Shown one piece after another: positions 17,699 to 26,960 of a stretch of DNA of 64,000 nt (positions are counted from its first letter, which is position 1; each line of letters opens with the position of its first letter). The stretch is taken from positions 6,582,413-6,646,412 of the forward strand of contig NZ_KB912942.1 in the NCBI RefSeq assembly GCF_000383915.1, in the 5' to 3' direction. The DNA comes from Amycolatopsis benzoatilytica AK 16/65 (GTDB lineage: Bacteria; Actinomycetota; Actinomycetes; Mycobacteriales; Pseudonocardiaceae). The notes under the pieces were generated by a model that saw only the letters and a list, made by a program, of their open reading frames with translations, had not been told where the DNA came from and ran no database searches. A program made the position numbers and the translations under genes.

Positions 17699-18966
17699 GG
17701 GTGGGCCACCTTGTCCGGGAGCGCGAAGCGGATGTTCTCCTCGGCGACGGTGCGTTCTTCCACCTGGATCGGGCCGAGCCCGGACAGCGCCGCGACGACC
17801 TGGTCGACCAGCAGCGGGGGTGCGGAAGCGCCGGCGGTGAGACCGACGGTGCCGACGTCGCTCAGCCAGGCCAGGTCGATGTCCGTGGCGTCATCGATGA
17901 GGTACGCCGGTACCCCCTGCCGGTGGGCGAGCTCCACCAGGCGGACCGAGTTCGAGGAATTCGGCGAGCCGACGACCAGCAGCAGGTCGGCATCGGCCAA
18001 CACACCGGACACGGCCCGTTGTCGATTGGTGGTGGCGTAGCAGATGTCGTCCGAGGCGGGCCCGGCCAGCGCTGGGAACCGGGCCCGCAGCGCCTCCACC
18101 ACCTCGGTGGTCGCGTCGACGGCGAGGGTGGTCTGGGTCAGGTAGGACACCTTTTCCGGGTCGGCCACCTGCAGCCGTTGGGCTTCCTCGGCGGTCTCGA
18201 CCAGCATCATGGAGTCGGGGGCTTCGCCGAGGGTGCCCTCGACTTCCTCGTGTCCGGCGTGGCCGATGAACACCACGGTGTCGCCGCGCGCGGCGAACCG
18301 GCGCGCCTCGGCGTGCACCTTGGACACCAACGGGCACGTCGCGTCGATCACGTCCAGGCCCCGCCGGTCGGCCTCCGCGCGCACCGCTGGGGACACCCCG
18401 TGAGCCGAGAACACCACGGTGACCCCGTCGGGCACCTGGTCCAGCTCGTCGACGAACACCGCTCCGCGGCGTTCCAGCTCAGTCACGACGTGGGCGTTGT
18501 GCACGATCTGTTTGCGTACGTACACCGGACCGGCGTGCTGGTCCAGGGCCCGCTGCACGATCTCGATCGCGCGTTCCACCCCGGCGCAGAAGGAGCGGGG
18601 CGAGGCGAGCAGCACGGTGCGCGGCCGGCACGCGGCCAGTGCCGCGACCACCGCATCGCGCGCGGCGAGCTCGGGGGCTCCGCCGCGGACGGCCGAGGCG
18701 GCCAGGCCCAGCCGCCGCCCGTCGGCGCCGCGGATCGTGGCCACGAACGCGCTGCACCCCTCACCCGGCCCCGCCGCGCGGACGTCGAGCGGGGCGGCAT
18801 GGGTCGTCATGCCCCGGCGGCGCAGGGCGCCGACCAGCAGCGGGGCCGCGGGACAGTCCCATCGCGTCTGGTCGGGCAGGCGGACCGTGGTGGCCACACT
18901 GGCCTCGCCTGCGAGCGCGGTGACCGGGGCGAAGGTCGCCACGGACGGTGGGCGTAGCGGCGTCAT
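17695..18966 (-). CDS. ispH: 4-hydroxy-3-methylbut-2-enyl diphosphate reductase with N-terminal extension
   Basis: IspH reduces HMBPP to IPP and DMAPP. The three [4Fe-4S] cysteines are present ([35 protein letters not shown]), along with HAGHEEVEG and [10 protein letters not shown]. The protein is 423 residues from the ATG at 18966, about 100 longer than typical. The extra N-terminal domain ([18 protein letters not shown] onward) has no recognised motif and may be a partner-binding or regulatory domain seen in some actinomycete copies. The start is 16 bases after the GGPP-synthase stop. Confidence 0.93.
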   Translation of the reverse strand: MTPLRPPSVATFAPVTALAGEASVATTVRLPDQTRWDCPAAPLLVGALRRRGMTTHAAPLDVRAAGPGEGCSAFVATIRGADGRRLGLAASAVRGGAPELAARDAVVAALAACRPRTVLLASPRSFCAGVERAIEIVQRALDQHAGPVYVRKQIVHNAHVVTELERRGAVFVDELDQVPDGVTVVFSAHGVSPAVRAEADRRGLDVIDATCPLVSKVHAEARRFAARGDTVVFIGHAGHEEVEGTLGEAPDSMMLVETAEEAQRLQVADPEKVSYLTQTTLAVDATTEVVEALRARFPALAGPASDDICYATTNRQRAVSGVLADADLLLVVGSPNSSNSVRLVELAHRQGVPAYLIDDATDIDLAWLSDVGTVGLTAGASAPPLLVDQVVAALSGLGPIQVEERTVAEENIRFALPDKVAHP

Positions 18967-18982
18967 GGAGCGCGCTCCTCGG

Positions 18983-20005
18983 TCAGTGATCACGGCAGGT
19001 GATGAAGCGGGCCAGCGTGAGCAGGTCAGCCCGAGCGCGCGGTGCGCGGGCGACCCGCTCCAGAGACCGGGTCGCGACGCGCAGGTGGTGGTCGACCCGG
19101 TGCCGGGCCCAATCACGGGCACCGGCCGCATCGATCAGATCGGCCAGGTGAGGCAGATCGCTGTCCGCCAGCGTGTCGCTGGCATACCGGCGGGCGAGCT
19201 CGCGGCCCGCAGCGTTGCCCGATGTCAGCGCGGCGACCACCGGCAGGGACTTTTTGCGACTGGCCAAATCGGAATAGACGGGTTTTCCGGTCGTGGCCGG
19301 ATTCCCCCAGATTCCCAGCAGATCGTCGACGAGCTGGAACGCCAGCCCCAATTGGCGACCGAAATCATCGAAGTGGGCGACCGCGGCCGGCTCGGCCCCA
19401 GCGCTCAGCCCGCCCAACGCGCAGGCGCAGCCCAGCAGCGCACCGGTCTTGCTGCCGGCCATCGCCGTGCATTCCTCTAAACCCACATCGACGCGGTTCT
19501 CGAACGCGACATCCGCGCTCTGCCCGTCGCACAACTCGATGGCACATCCGGCCAGGCGCTCCGCGGCCGCCGGGACGTCGGCGATCACCTTGCCGGCCAG
19601 GGCGAGCATGGCGTCGCCGGCCAGCATGGCGTTGGCCACGCCGAACACGCGCCAGGCCGTCGGGCGGTGCCGGCGAGTCTGATCCCCGTCCATGATGTCG
19701 TCGTGGAGCAGCGAGAAGTTGTGCACCAGCTCCACCGCCACCGCCGACGCGACCGCCGCGCCGGCATCGCCACCGGCAGCCTCGGCCGACAGCAACACCA
19801 GCGCCGCCCGGACCGACTTGCCGCCCTCGCCGCGAACAGCCGCACCGTCGGCGTCCCACCAACCCAGGTGATATCCAGCGATCCGCCGCATCGACACCGG
19901 CAAGCGCTGCACCGCCTCACGCAACGCCGGCTCCGCCACACCTCGGCTCCATGCCAACACTTCACCCGCAGACCGCGCCTCGGGTGCGACATCCAGCGTT
20001 CTCAT
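18983..20005 (-). CDS. Polyprenyl (probably geranylgeranyl or farnesyl) diphosphate synthase
   Basis: Elongates DMAPP with IPP to the cluster's prenyl diphosphate. From the ATG at 20005 it has 340 residues, the family's normal size, and begins [20 protein letters not shown]. The first Asp-rich motif is [14 protein letters not shown], the second [11 protein letters not shown], with [10 protein letters not shown] between. The residue before the first Asp motif is small and polar/hydrophobic, so chain length (C15 or C20) is uncertain. It is the first gene of the MEP operon and follows a long conserved leader (20006-20450). Confidence 0.85.
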   Translation of the reverse strand: MRTLDVAPEARSAGEVLAWSRGVAEPALREAVQRLPVSMRRIAGYHLGWWDADGAAVRGEGGKSVRAALVLLSAEAAGGDAGAAVASAVAVELVHNFSLLHDDIMDGDQTRRHRPTAWRVFGVANAMLAGDAMLALAGKVIADVPAAAERLAGCAIELCDGQSADVAFENRVDVGLEECTAMAGSKTGALLGCACALGGLSAGAEPAAVAHFDDFGRQLGLAFQLVDDLLGIWGNPATTGKPVYSDLASRKKSLPVVAALTSGNAAGRELARRYASDTLADSDLPHLADLIDAAGARDWARHRVDHHLRVATRSLERVARAPRARADLLTLARFITCRDH

Positions 20006-20450
20006 ATAACCGACCCCATTTCCATTCTGTCCAAAGCTAAGAGACAACAACGGCCACGGGGCAGCGCGGCACCCGCAAGAAATGTTCGTCGCCCCCAGGG
20101 CCCCGAACCGAATTGGCTGGGCACTACCTCCACGGGGAAAGATCTTGAAGAAGACATTAGCAAACACTGAATGGCCCCGAGAAGCCCCCGTAAGAGCCAC
20201 GTGCTGCCGGCTACCCCACAAATCATTGCTCAATCAAACACACTGTCCGCGTTCACCCGGATCGACCCAGCAACCTGACCCTCGGATCCCTGATCCGGTC
20301 CAGTCGCTCGGGGCAACTCCTACACAGAGTCCCCGCTGCCAGCCCGGCATCACCCGATCAGGCGGGCTTCGGCATCAACCCCACGCTCGCCACCGAGCGG
20401 CGCCACCAACTACCCGCCCACCGCCGATCAGGTACCGCTGCTGGGCCATA
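20006..20450 (-). promoter_or_regulatory. Conserved long leader of the GGPP synthase operon (copy A)
   Basis: A 445-bp non-coding stretch precedes the ATG. Its distal 228 bp (20223-20450) is clearly homologous to 31639-31863 in the opposite strand sense. Shared blocks include CGGTACCTGATC, AGTTGGTGGCGCCGCT, GAGCGTGGGGT and ACAGTGTGTTT. A shorter similarity, TTTGGACAGAATGG against TTTGGACGGAATAG, lies nearer the start (20021-20035). It probably holds the operon promoter and regulator sites. A structured RNA is also possible. Confidence 0.5.
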
Positions 20451-20696
20451 CGAGAACCACACACACCCGCCGTGACCCCGCCCCGAATCAGACTTCGTGC
20501 TGGCACGAGCCCCGGCCCTGCCTATGCCGGGCTGCCTCACACTGCGGACCGTGAGGTGTCCGGCCGACGGGGGGGTCACTGGAGATCGCTCGATTGACTA
20601 CGCTGGGGTTGGGCTCGGTTCCGGCGGGCGGGCATGAGGTGCCCGTTCCCGTGGTACGGCTTGACTGAGGCGCCTTCGACCCCGGTCTTCCTCAAG

Positions 20697-20737
20697 ACTG
20701 TCACTATCGTAGTGTTTAGAACTACGGAGGTGACAGT
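20697..20737. promoter_or_regulatory. Nested palindromic operator of the AbiE pair
   Basis: ACTGTCAC (20697-20704) pairs with GTGACAGT (20730-20737). Inside it CGTAGT (20708-20713) pairs with ACTACG (20721-20726). The whole dyad overlaps the ribosome binding site of abiEi. AbiEi antitoxins are known autorepressors that bind inverted repeats, so this is the likely operator. Confidence 0.7.
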
Positions 20738-20738
20738 A

Positions 20739-21383
20739 GTGGCGGGTCATGTTGCCGCGCGGGTTCCGCCGGCCTTGCTCAACCGGGGGCGCGTGCTGCG
20801 CCCCATCGACGCCCAGCACGTCTACGCCAACCCCCGAGCCGACTTCGCTCGGCTGGAACGACGCGGGGCGCTGCACCGGCTCGCCCCGGGCCTGTTCGCT
20901 GCCGTCCCTGACGATGCCGTGGGCAGCGACTGGCTGCCGCCGCTAGAAGCCGCCGCGCTCGCGATCGCTGCTGCGGGGGGGCGGACCGAGGAGGTGGCGT
21001 TGATGGGGATCAGTGCCGCCCGCGTCCACGCGGCGATCCCGCGGGCTCTCAACGTCGCCGTGGTGGCTGTCGAGCGCCATCGCCGCACCTTGCATTTGAC
21101 CGACCGCGAGGCCGAGGTCCTGTTCGTGCGGCGTGACGTGGGCCGGCTGGACGTGCAGCGGCATCGCACCGAGCTGGGCCAGGGGTGGGTGACCACCGTT
21201 GAGCAGACCGTGCTCGATCTCATTGCCCGACCCGATCTCGGCGGTGCACCGGACGCGGCCCGGGAGGCGATCGCTGCGCTGATCCCGCGGGCCGACGCCG
21301 AGCTGCTGCGGGAGTTGGCCACGGCGCAGCACCGGCGCCGGGCAGTCGACCAGGCCCTCGCACACCATCGCGGGGCGGCGTGA
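20739..21383 (+). CDS. abiEi: AbiEi-type antitoxin and autorepressor
   Basis: Antitoxin of a type IV toxin-antitoxin phage-defence pair. The GTG at 20739 is favoured because GGAGG (20726-20730) is 8 bases upstream, giving 214 residues. The N-terminal part looks like a winged helix that reads the operator (RVLRPIDAQHVYANPRADFARLERRGALHRLAPGLF, split here for length), followed by the AbiEi C-terminal region with TTVEQTVLDLIARPDLGG. The stop is 1 base before the toxin start. Confidence 0.8.
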   Translation: MAGHVAARVPPALLNRGRVLRPIDAQHVYANPRADFARLERRGALHRLAPGLFAAVPDDAVGSDWLPPLEAAALAIAAAGGRTEEVALMGISAARVHAAIPRALNVAVVAVERHRRTLHLTDREAEVLFVRRDVGRLDVQRHRTELGQGWVTTVEQTVLDLIARPDLGGAPDAAREAIAALIPRADAELLRELATAQHRRRAVDQALAHHRGAA

Positions 21384-21384
21384 G

Positions 21385-22143
21385 GTGCTCGCCCCCGATG
21401 AATTGCGGGAGGTCGCCTCTCGGTTCGGGGTCGATGAGACCCAGGTCCGCCGGGATCACCTGATCTCCCACCTGCTCGCAGCGGTGAGCGCCACGGCGAG
21501 AGACTCTGTGATCTTCTTCGGAGGCACCGCGCTGGCGCGCAGCCTGGTGCCCGACGGTCGGCTGTCCGAGGACGTGGACCTGATTGCCGTCGGCCGCCGA
21601 ACGGAGGTGGCCGAGCGGCTGGACCGGGCCATTCCGCGAGCCCTGCGGCGCGAGTACCCCGGCCTGACCTGGGCTCCCTCGCTTATCGGCGGCCGCGACA
21701 CCGATCCCGCGATCCTGCACTCGCCTGACGGCCTGGCCGTCCGCGTTCAGCTCCTCAACGCCGTTGGCTACCCGCGATGGCCCACCGAAGAGCTCGATCT
21801 CGTACAGCGCTACTCCGACGCGTCAGCGGCCGTGCTCACGGTGCCGACCGCAGCGGGGTTCGTCGCCGCGAAGACCGCGGCGTGGCACGACCGGGCCGCA
21901 GCGCGCGATCTCTGGGACTTGTGGGCACTCGCGGAGCGCGGCCACCTGACCGAGGAGGCCGCCGACCTATACGCCAGGGTCGGGCCGACGAACCGCAGAC
22001 CCGACCCCGCCGCCTTCAGCGAAGCCCCCTCCGAGGATCGGTGGCGGCGCGACCTCGGCGGCCAGGTGCGGTTGACCGTGACTGCGGCCGACGCGCTCGC
22101 CGTGGTGCGCAAGAGCTGGGCCCGGCTCACTGAGCCTGGCTGA
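21385..22143 (+). CDS. abiEii: AbiEii nucleotidyltransferase toxin
   Basis: Nucleotidyltransferase-like toxin of 252 residues that arrests growth during phage infection. The fold's motif is present: FFGGTALARS near residue 48 followed by SEDVDLIAVG, the GG-S-DxD signature of DNA polymerase beta-like transferases. Later a KTAAWHDRAAARDLWDLWAL block, typical of AbiEii/AbiGii, supplies the Lys and Asp residues. The GTG start directly follows the antitoxin gene. The pair looks intact and functional. Confidence 0.85.
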   Translation: MLAPDELREVASRFGVDETQVRRDHLISHLLAAVSATARDSVIFFGGTALARSLVPDGRLSEDVDLIAVGRRTEVAERLDRAIPRALRREYPGLTWAPSLIGGRDTDPAILHSPDGLAVRVQLLNAVGYPRWPTEELDLVQRYSDASAAVLTVPTAAGFVAAKTAAWHDRAAARDLWDLWALAERGHLTEEAADLYARVGPTNRRPDPAAFSEAPSEDRWRRDLGGQVRLTVTAADALAVVRKSWARLTEPG

Positions 22144-22540
22144 CCGAGCACTCAGGTCGACGACGGCGCCGGGGTTGTCGGTCAACCGGCCAGGACATCG
22201 ATGGCCGCTCATCGATGTCCGGAGGGGTGCTCAACCGTCACCAGCGGGGGCGACGGCGCCGCGGCCGGGGCCGGGGTCGCCCGACCCTCGCGCCGTGCGA
22301 CCTCCAGCGCGCTCCCAGAGCGTCTGGGAGTCCGGCCGGGGCCGCGGCCGGGGGAGGTATCGGCTGATCGTTCTCCTCACCCGCCGAGTTCTGGGTGGTA
22401 GCGGGGGAGGGGCGGCACCGATCTGGCGGGCACACCTCCTCCCACCGCTGGCGACGGGTCTCCTCGGTCGGGATCTGCTCGGCTGGCGTCGGGGGAATTG
22501 CGGGCTTCGTGAAGGAGCCCGGCATCAGCGCATCACGCCC
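22144..22540. other. Gene-free stretch between AbiEii and the IS481 remnant
   Basis: No convincing gene. The sequence is low in complexity (many GGCCGG and CGGGG runs). It probably contains the abiE terminator and degraded mobile DNA. Confidence 0.3.
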
Positions 22541-22722
22541 TACACCCCGGCTCAACGGCAAAGTCCAACGCTACAACCGCATCCTCGCCGAGGAACTCCT
22601 CTACGCCCGCATCTGGACCTCCGAGCAGCAACGCACCGACGCCCTGAACGTCTGGAACATCCACTACAACTACCATCGACCCCACACCACCGCCGGAAAC
22701 CGACCACCCGCCACACGCCTCC
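22541..22722 (+). pseudogene. C-terminal fragment of an IS481-type integrase
   Basis: About 60 codons match the end of IS481-family transposases: NGKVQRYNRILAEELLYAR, WTSEQQRTDALNVWNIHYNY and RPHTTAGNRPPATRL. It is cut at 22722 exactly where the inverted repeat of the next IS begins, so that IS inserted here. Confidence 0.75.
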
Positions 22723-22759
22723 TGAGCTTCCCCGTTCGCCAGACACGGCGGGTGTGGGG

Positions 22760-23235
22760 TCAGGTCGCCGCGTCTGGTGGCCGGTTGACGGCCTCGAACG
22801 TGGCGGGGCTGTGCATCCCGATCTTGGAGTGGCTCCGTTTCGGGTTGTACCAGCACTCTATCCATTCGAATATCGCATTGGCAAGTTCGTCGCGTGTTCT
22901 CCAGGTTCTCGAGTCGAGAAGCTCAAGCTGAAGGGTTCCCCAGAACGATTCCATCATGGCATTGTCATAACAGTCGCCGACTGTACCCATGGACGCGAGC
23001 AGACCGGCATTACGGAGGCGTTGCCCGAACGCCCACGAGGTATATTGCGAGCCGTGGTCGGAATGTAGAATAGTGGTGTCGTTTTCCGGCTGGCGGCGCA
23101 GGATGGCCATACCGAGGGCGTCGGTGACCAGTTCGGTGCGCATATGGCCGGCGATCGACCAGCCGATGACGAGTCGGGAATAGGCGTCCATGACCGCGGC
23201 ACAGTAGACGCGGCTTCCTCGGTGGGGTGTTCGGT
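22760..23235 (-). pseudogene. IS3 OrfB, 3' exon
   Basis: Catalytic half of the transposase after the intron. It starts with ACCGAACACCCCACC (TEHPT), carries the second Asp in LHSDHGSQYTSWAFG, the Glu in NAMMESFWGTLQLEL, and ends at 22760. A single-base deletion near 23222 (GGAAGCC in place of GGAAGGCC) shifts the frame just after TEHPTEE, so the exon would not be read through even after splicing. Confidence 0.8.
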
Positions 23236-23299
23236 GTAGGGGTCGGACCCCGGCGCCCTGTCAGCATTTCTGCTGATGGGTTTCCGGGGCCCGCCCTCC

Positions 23300-23333
23300 G
23301 AACCGGACGTGCGACTTCCACCGCATCCGGCTC
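23300..23333 (-). ncRNA. Group II intron domain V
   Basis: The 34-nt helix starts GAGCCGGATGCGGTGG and ends GTCGCACGTCCGGTTC. It matches the GAGCCGUAUGCGGUGAAAGUCGC-type domain V. Its AGC-type catalytic triad is AGC in GAGCC. It lies about 65 nt before the 3' splice site, leaving room for domain VI. Confidence 0.85.
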
Positions 23334-23342
23334 TCCACGCGT

Positions 23343-24787
23343 TCATGCCACCGGCGACATGATCCTGGGCGGACTCGACCATGGTGTGAGGATCTTGACG
23401 CCCCGATAGCGGTAGCGAACGATCGCGACCGTTGTTGGCCGGAACATTTCGATCTTCCCGGCGCGAATCTGCCAACCGGGCAGGAAACGCCGGACCAGGG
23501 TGTGCATGTTCAACCCGACATGGCGTTTGCGGAGCCACGCGACTATCCGCCAGAAGGCGAAATGGTCGACATAGCCGAACGTCCGCGCGGACACGCCATG
23601 CCGGAAATAGGTGCACCAGCCTCGCAACACCGGGTTTAACCGGCGCAGCAAGTCTGCGAGTGTTCGATGTTTCTCCCGGCGGGTCAACGTCCGTACCTTG
23701 TCCACGATCGAGGCCAACGCCTTCTTCGACGGATAGGTGTAGACCGCCCGCTTGCCGGTTCGGCTCCGCCAGGCCCGGCGCTGGATGCGCCAGCCCAGGA
23801 AGTCGAACCCCTCGTCGATGTGGCAGACCCTGGTCTTCTCCACCGACAGGCGCAAGCCCATCGGTGCGAGCACCGCGGCAACCTCGCCCCACAACGCTTC
23901 GGCATGCTCGCGTCGGCCACCGATCATGACTACGAAGTCGTCCGCGTAGCGGACGAGTTTCATAACCGGACCGCCGCCGCGGCGGTGCTTGGCGCGTGTC
24001 CACTCCGGGCCGAGCGCCGCCCACTGTCGGGCGAAGTGCTCGTCCAGCACGGACAAGGCAATGTTGGCCAGCAGCGGTGACAGGATCCCGCCCTGCGGAG
24101 TACCGGTGGTCGTCTCGCGGTTGAGACCGTCCTCGGAGAGGATCCCGGCCCGCAGGAACGCCGCCACCCAACCCAGAACCCGCTTGTCGGAGACACGTCC
24201 ACGCACCCGCGCCATGAGCGCGGTGTGGTCGATCTCGTCGAAACACGCCGCGATATCGGCCTCGAACACCCACTCGTAGTTCCGAGTCGGTGAGGCGAGG
24301 TAATGGATCTCGGCGATCGCGTCCTGGGCTCGGCGCCTCGGACGGAAACCATAGGAACATGGCTGGAAGTCCGCCTCGAAGATCGGCTCGAGCACCAACT
24401 TCACCACGGCCTGCACGACCCGGTCGGCGGTCGTCGGGATCCCGAGACGCCGGATCTTGCCGACGCCTTCGGAATCGTCTTCTTCCGCACCCGCTGGGGA
24501 ACGAACTGCCCGGTCTTGAGTTGCGCTCGTAGCTGCGACAGCAGTTCCCCGGCGCCGAAGCCGACAGATCGCGGAGCGATCCCGTCGACCCCAGCGGTGC
24601 GTGCACCCTTGTTGTCCCGCGCCCGTTCCCACGCGACCACGAGGAAGAACGGGTCATAGACGAGATTGTGGAGATCATCGAAGCGTCGTTCAGGATCGGT
24701 CTTCGCCCAATGGTGCAGCTTTCTCTGCATCGCGAGTACCCGTAGTTCCGCCTCGTCGAGGTCGGGCCACGGATCGCCGATATTCAC
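23343..24787 (-). pseudogene. Group II intron reverse transcriptase/maturase, frameshifted
   Basis: The protein reverse-transcribes the intron RNA and aids splicing. The GTG at 24787 (GAGGAG upstream) begins VNIGDPWPDLDEAELRVL. RT blocks follow: TAGVDGIAP, PCSYGFRPRRRAQDA, the catalytic MKLVRYADDFVV (YADD), and domain X ending RLNPVLRGWCTYFRHG. No HNH endonuclease domain is present. Near 24478 a GGG is reduced to GG (after KKTIPKAS), which splits the gene into two frames, so retrohoming would need a helper in trans. Confidence 0.85.
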
Positions 24788-25405
24788 CAGCGCACTCCTC
24801 GTCCTGCTTCCGTGCTGCGAACACGCTGGACCCCTTCGCCATGTGACCGGCTTTCCCGATCTCGGACTACTACGGGTCCTCCGTCCCACCCCGGCAGCAT
24901 CGGCTGACGACGAGCCTTCCCACCACACCACTGGCTGCGGTGCGGGTCGGGGACCGCCGGGATGGTTCCCACGTTCACTGCTGATCCGATCGACGGGGTC
25001 GGCGCCCAGCTATGCCCCTGCAACATCGCCACGGCTACGCCGCAGGCCTTCACCGTGGCCTCCCGACCGGCGACATCAACCGGTCCAGGAGTTCCCCGCC
25101 GACAGTGCGATCGTGCTCGCCGTCGTTCGGGTGCGCGTTGCTATCCAGCCCAGATCCGCCAGATTGGAGCTGGTGGCTCTCTTGAGAGGCGTTCAGTCGC
25201 TGGTTCCTCACGTGCGCCTTTCCGTCTCGCTTGCCGGGCCCGCACCATCTGGCAGTACTGGCCCGTCCCGGCGTTGTCGGGGCGGCTTACCACCCTCACC
25301 CCCGTCTCGGGGATCGGGCTGCCCCCAGCTTCACCGCGCCGCTGCGACGACACGGCGGTGAAGGTCTCCCACCTCCACTCGGTTCAGCAGCGCCTCGTGG
25401 CGCTC

Positions 25406-25803
25406 GATGTCGGTGATCCACAACCGGTCCGGGGCATCCGCAGTGAACCGGCGGTTGACCAGGTCGGTGCTGGGTTGCCCGGCCGGGTCGCGGACCGTGG
25501 TGTGGTGCCGCCGGCGCCGGTAGAGGCCCTGGATCCCGGCCTCGCGCATGAGCCGCTCGACCCGTTTGAGGTTGACCGGCATCCCCAGACCGAGGGTGAG
25601 TTCGGCGTGCACCCGTGGCGAGCCGTAGGTGCCGCGGGAATCAGCGTGGATCTGTTCGATGTGTTTCAGCAGAAGCGCATTCTCCTCGTCCCGGGCCGAG
25701 ATCGGCCGGTCACGCCATTCGTAGTATCCGGAGCGGGATACGTTCAATACCCGGCAGGCCACCGCGACGTCGATACCGTCAGCGGCGAGTTCACAGACCA
25801 GCG
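25406..25803 (-). pseudogene. IS3 OrfB, 5' exon
   Basis: N-terminal half of the transposase: VACRVLNVSRSGYYEWRDR, the GTYGSPRVHAEL block, and the first catalytic Asp in RLWITDI, where the intron interrupts. The frame overlaps the orfA end by a -1 shift, normal for IS3. Confidence 0.8.
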
Positions 25804-25809
25804 GGAAAA

Positions 25810-26100
25810 CTACTTTGGGAGGATGTTCTCCCGCGCGAAGTACGCCGCGGCGCGCTTCAGGATCTCATTTTCCATCTCGAGCTGCCGGTTCTTGCGTCGT
25901 AGCTCGGCGAGTTCCTTCTTCTCCGCACTGGTCAGCCGGGCCGCGGAACCGTTGTCGTCGGCGTCGGCCTGGGCCATCCAGTTACGCAGGCAGGACTCGC
26001 TGATGCCCAGGTCCTTGGCCAGCGCGGCGACCGGTTTGTCGCCCAGACGGGCCAGCTCGACAGCACGCTGACGGAACTCAGGCGGGTGTGGTGCAGGCAT
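25810..26100 (-). CDS. IS3 OrfA of the intron-bearing element
   Basis: Helix-turn-helix subunit of 96 residues, complete: MPAPHPPEFRQRAVELARLG, a HTH (LAKDLGISESCLRNWMAQAD), and a zipper (LRRKNRQLEMENEILKRAA). It ends RENILPK at 25810 just before the orfB frame. Confidence 0.9.
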   Translation of the reverse strand: MPAPHPPEFRQRAVELARLGDKPVAALAKDLGISESCLRNWMAQADADDNGSAARLTSAEKKELAELRRKNRQLEMENEILKRAAAYFARENILPK

Positions 26101-26208
26101 CGGAACATCCTCCCTGGTGACCGGCGGTCACCTCAGGTCAGGTGTCCGGACAACCGGGGGAAGCTCACCGGCGTGTCCGGAGACTCGATCTTGTGAGGAG
26201 ATGGAGTC

Positions 26209-26460
26209 ATGACACGTCGGTCCCAGCACTATCCGCGGGAGTTGCGTGAGCAGGCGGTGCGGATGGTCGCCGAGGTGAGCCCGAAGTACGACTCGCAGTG
26301 GGCGGCGATCGGTGCGGTCGCTCAGAAGCTGGGGGTGAGCACTGCGGAGACGGTGCGCAAGTGGGTTCGCCAGGCCGAGGTCGACGCCGGTGAGCGGCCC
26401 GGGACCACGTCGGAGGAGTCCGCGGAGCTCAAGCGGTTGAAGCGGGAGAACGCCGAGTTG
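26209..26460 (+). pseudogene. IS3 OrfA fragment, plus strand
   Basis: About 84 codons: MTRRSQHYPRELREQAVRMV, the HTH VAQKLGVSTAETVRKWVRQA and the zipper start LKRLKRENAEL. It stops at about 26460, where the sequence becomes a different OrfA on the opposite strand. Its catalytic partner is missing. Confidence 0.75.
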
Positions 26461-26699
26461 TGCACTTCTCGTTCGAGCTCGGCGATCCGCTGGGCATCAT
26501 CGCTGGTGCGGCCCGGCGCGGCGCCAGCGTCGATCTCAGCACGCTTGACCCACGTCCGCAACGCCTCCGGATGCACGTCCAGCTGGCCCGCAACCCGGCG
26601 GATCGCCGCCATCCGCTGCCCCTCGGCCGCGATCGCGTCCAACGCCATCCGTGTCGCCCGCCCGCACAGCTCATCGCTGTACTTCCTCGGTGCCGGCAT
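26461..26699 (-). pseudogene. IS3 OrfA fragment, minus strand
   Basis: About 80 codons from the ATG at 26699: MPAPRKYSDELCGRATRMAL, HTH VAGQLDVHPEALRTWVKRAE, zipper start RIAELEREV. It is cut at the same structural point as the plus-strand fragment it abuts. Confidence 0.75.
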
Positions 26700-26960
26700 G
26701 CTCTGCATTCTTCCTGTAATCAGAGCCTGCACAGAACCCGGGGCGCATCAGTCGACCGACGCCGAGAGCAAGCTCGTGGGGAACGTCGCGTGTGGCGTGA
26801 TAGGCAATCACGTGGAACCTCACGGTGAAGATGATCTTTGGTCAGACCTGTTATACCTGGGACTCCACGACCATCACCGGCACACACGCGACGACGTGTC
26901 GCCTGGTCCTCACGCCAGAACTCAAACCAACGATGATCTTGCGGAGATCACCTCTCTGAT

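Larger units (their letters stand above)
23236..25405 (-). ncRNA. Group II intron with reverse-transcriptase ORF
   Basis: A 2.17-kb intron on the minus strand. The 5' boundary (25405) reads GAGCG, close to the GUGYG consensus, directly after exon sequence ACCGACATC. The 3' boundary (23236) ends in AC, fitting the AY rule, before exon sequence ACCGAACAC. Joined exons restore the IS3 motif WITDI-TEHPT. The RT gene sits where domain IV is expected, and a domain V hairpin lies downstream. The 0.6 kb between 24788 and 25405 should form domains I-III. Confidence 0.85.
22723..26167 (-). mobile_element. IS3-family element whose orfB is split by a group II intron
   Basis: Inverted repeats begin TGAGCTTCCCCGTTCGCC at 22723 and, on the minus strand, TGAGCTTCCCCCGGTTGTCC at 26167. 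Removing the intron (23236-25405) leaves 1.27 kb, the normal IS3 size. Gene order on the minus strand is orfA, orfB 5' exon, intron, orfB 3' exon. No clear target duplication was seen. Confidence 0.8.

Noticed and set aside
20082..20597. A plus-strand frame through the GGPP synthase leader
   Set aside because: The similarity to 31.6-32 kb is at DNA level and does not keep a common codon pattern. It looks regulatory, not coding.
22175..23068. A 297-codon plus-strand frame
   Set aside because: It spans the gene-free stretch, the IS481 remnant and antisense IS3 sequence with no consistent domain.
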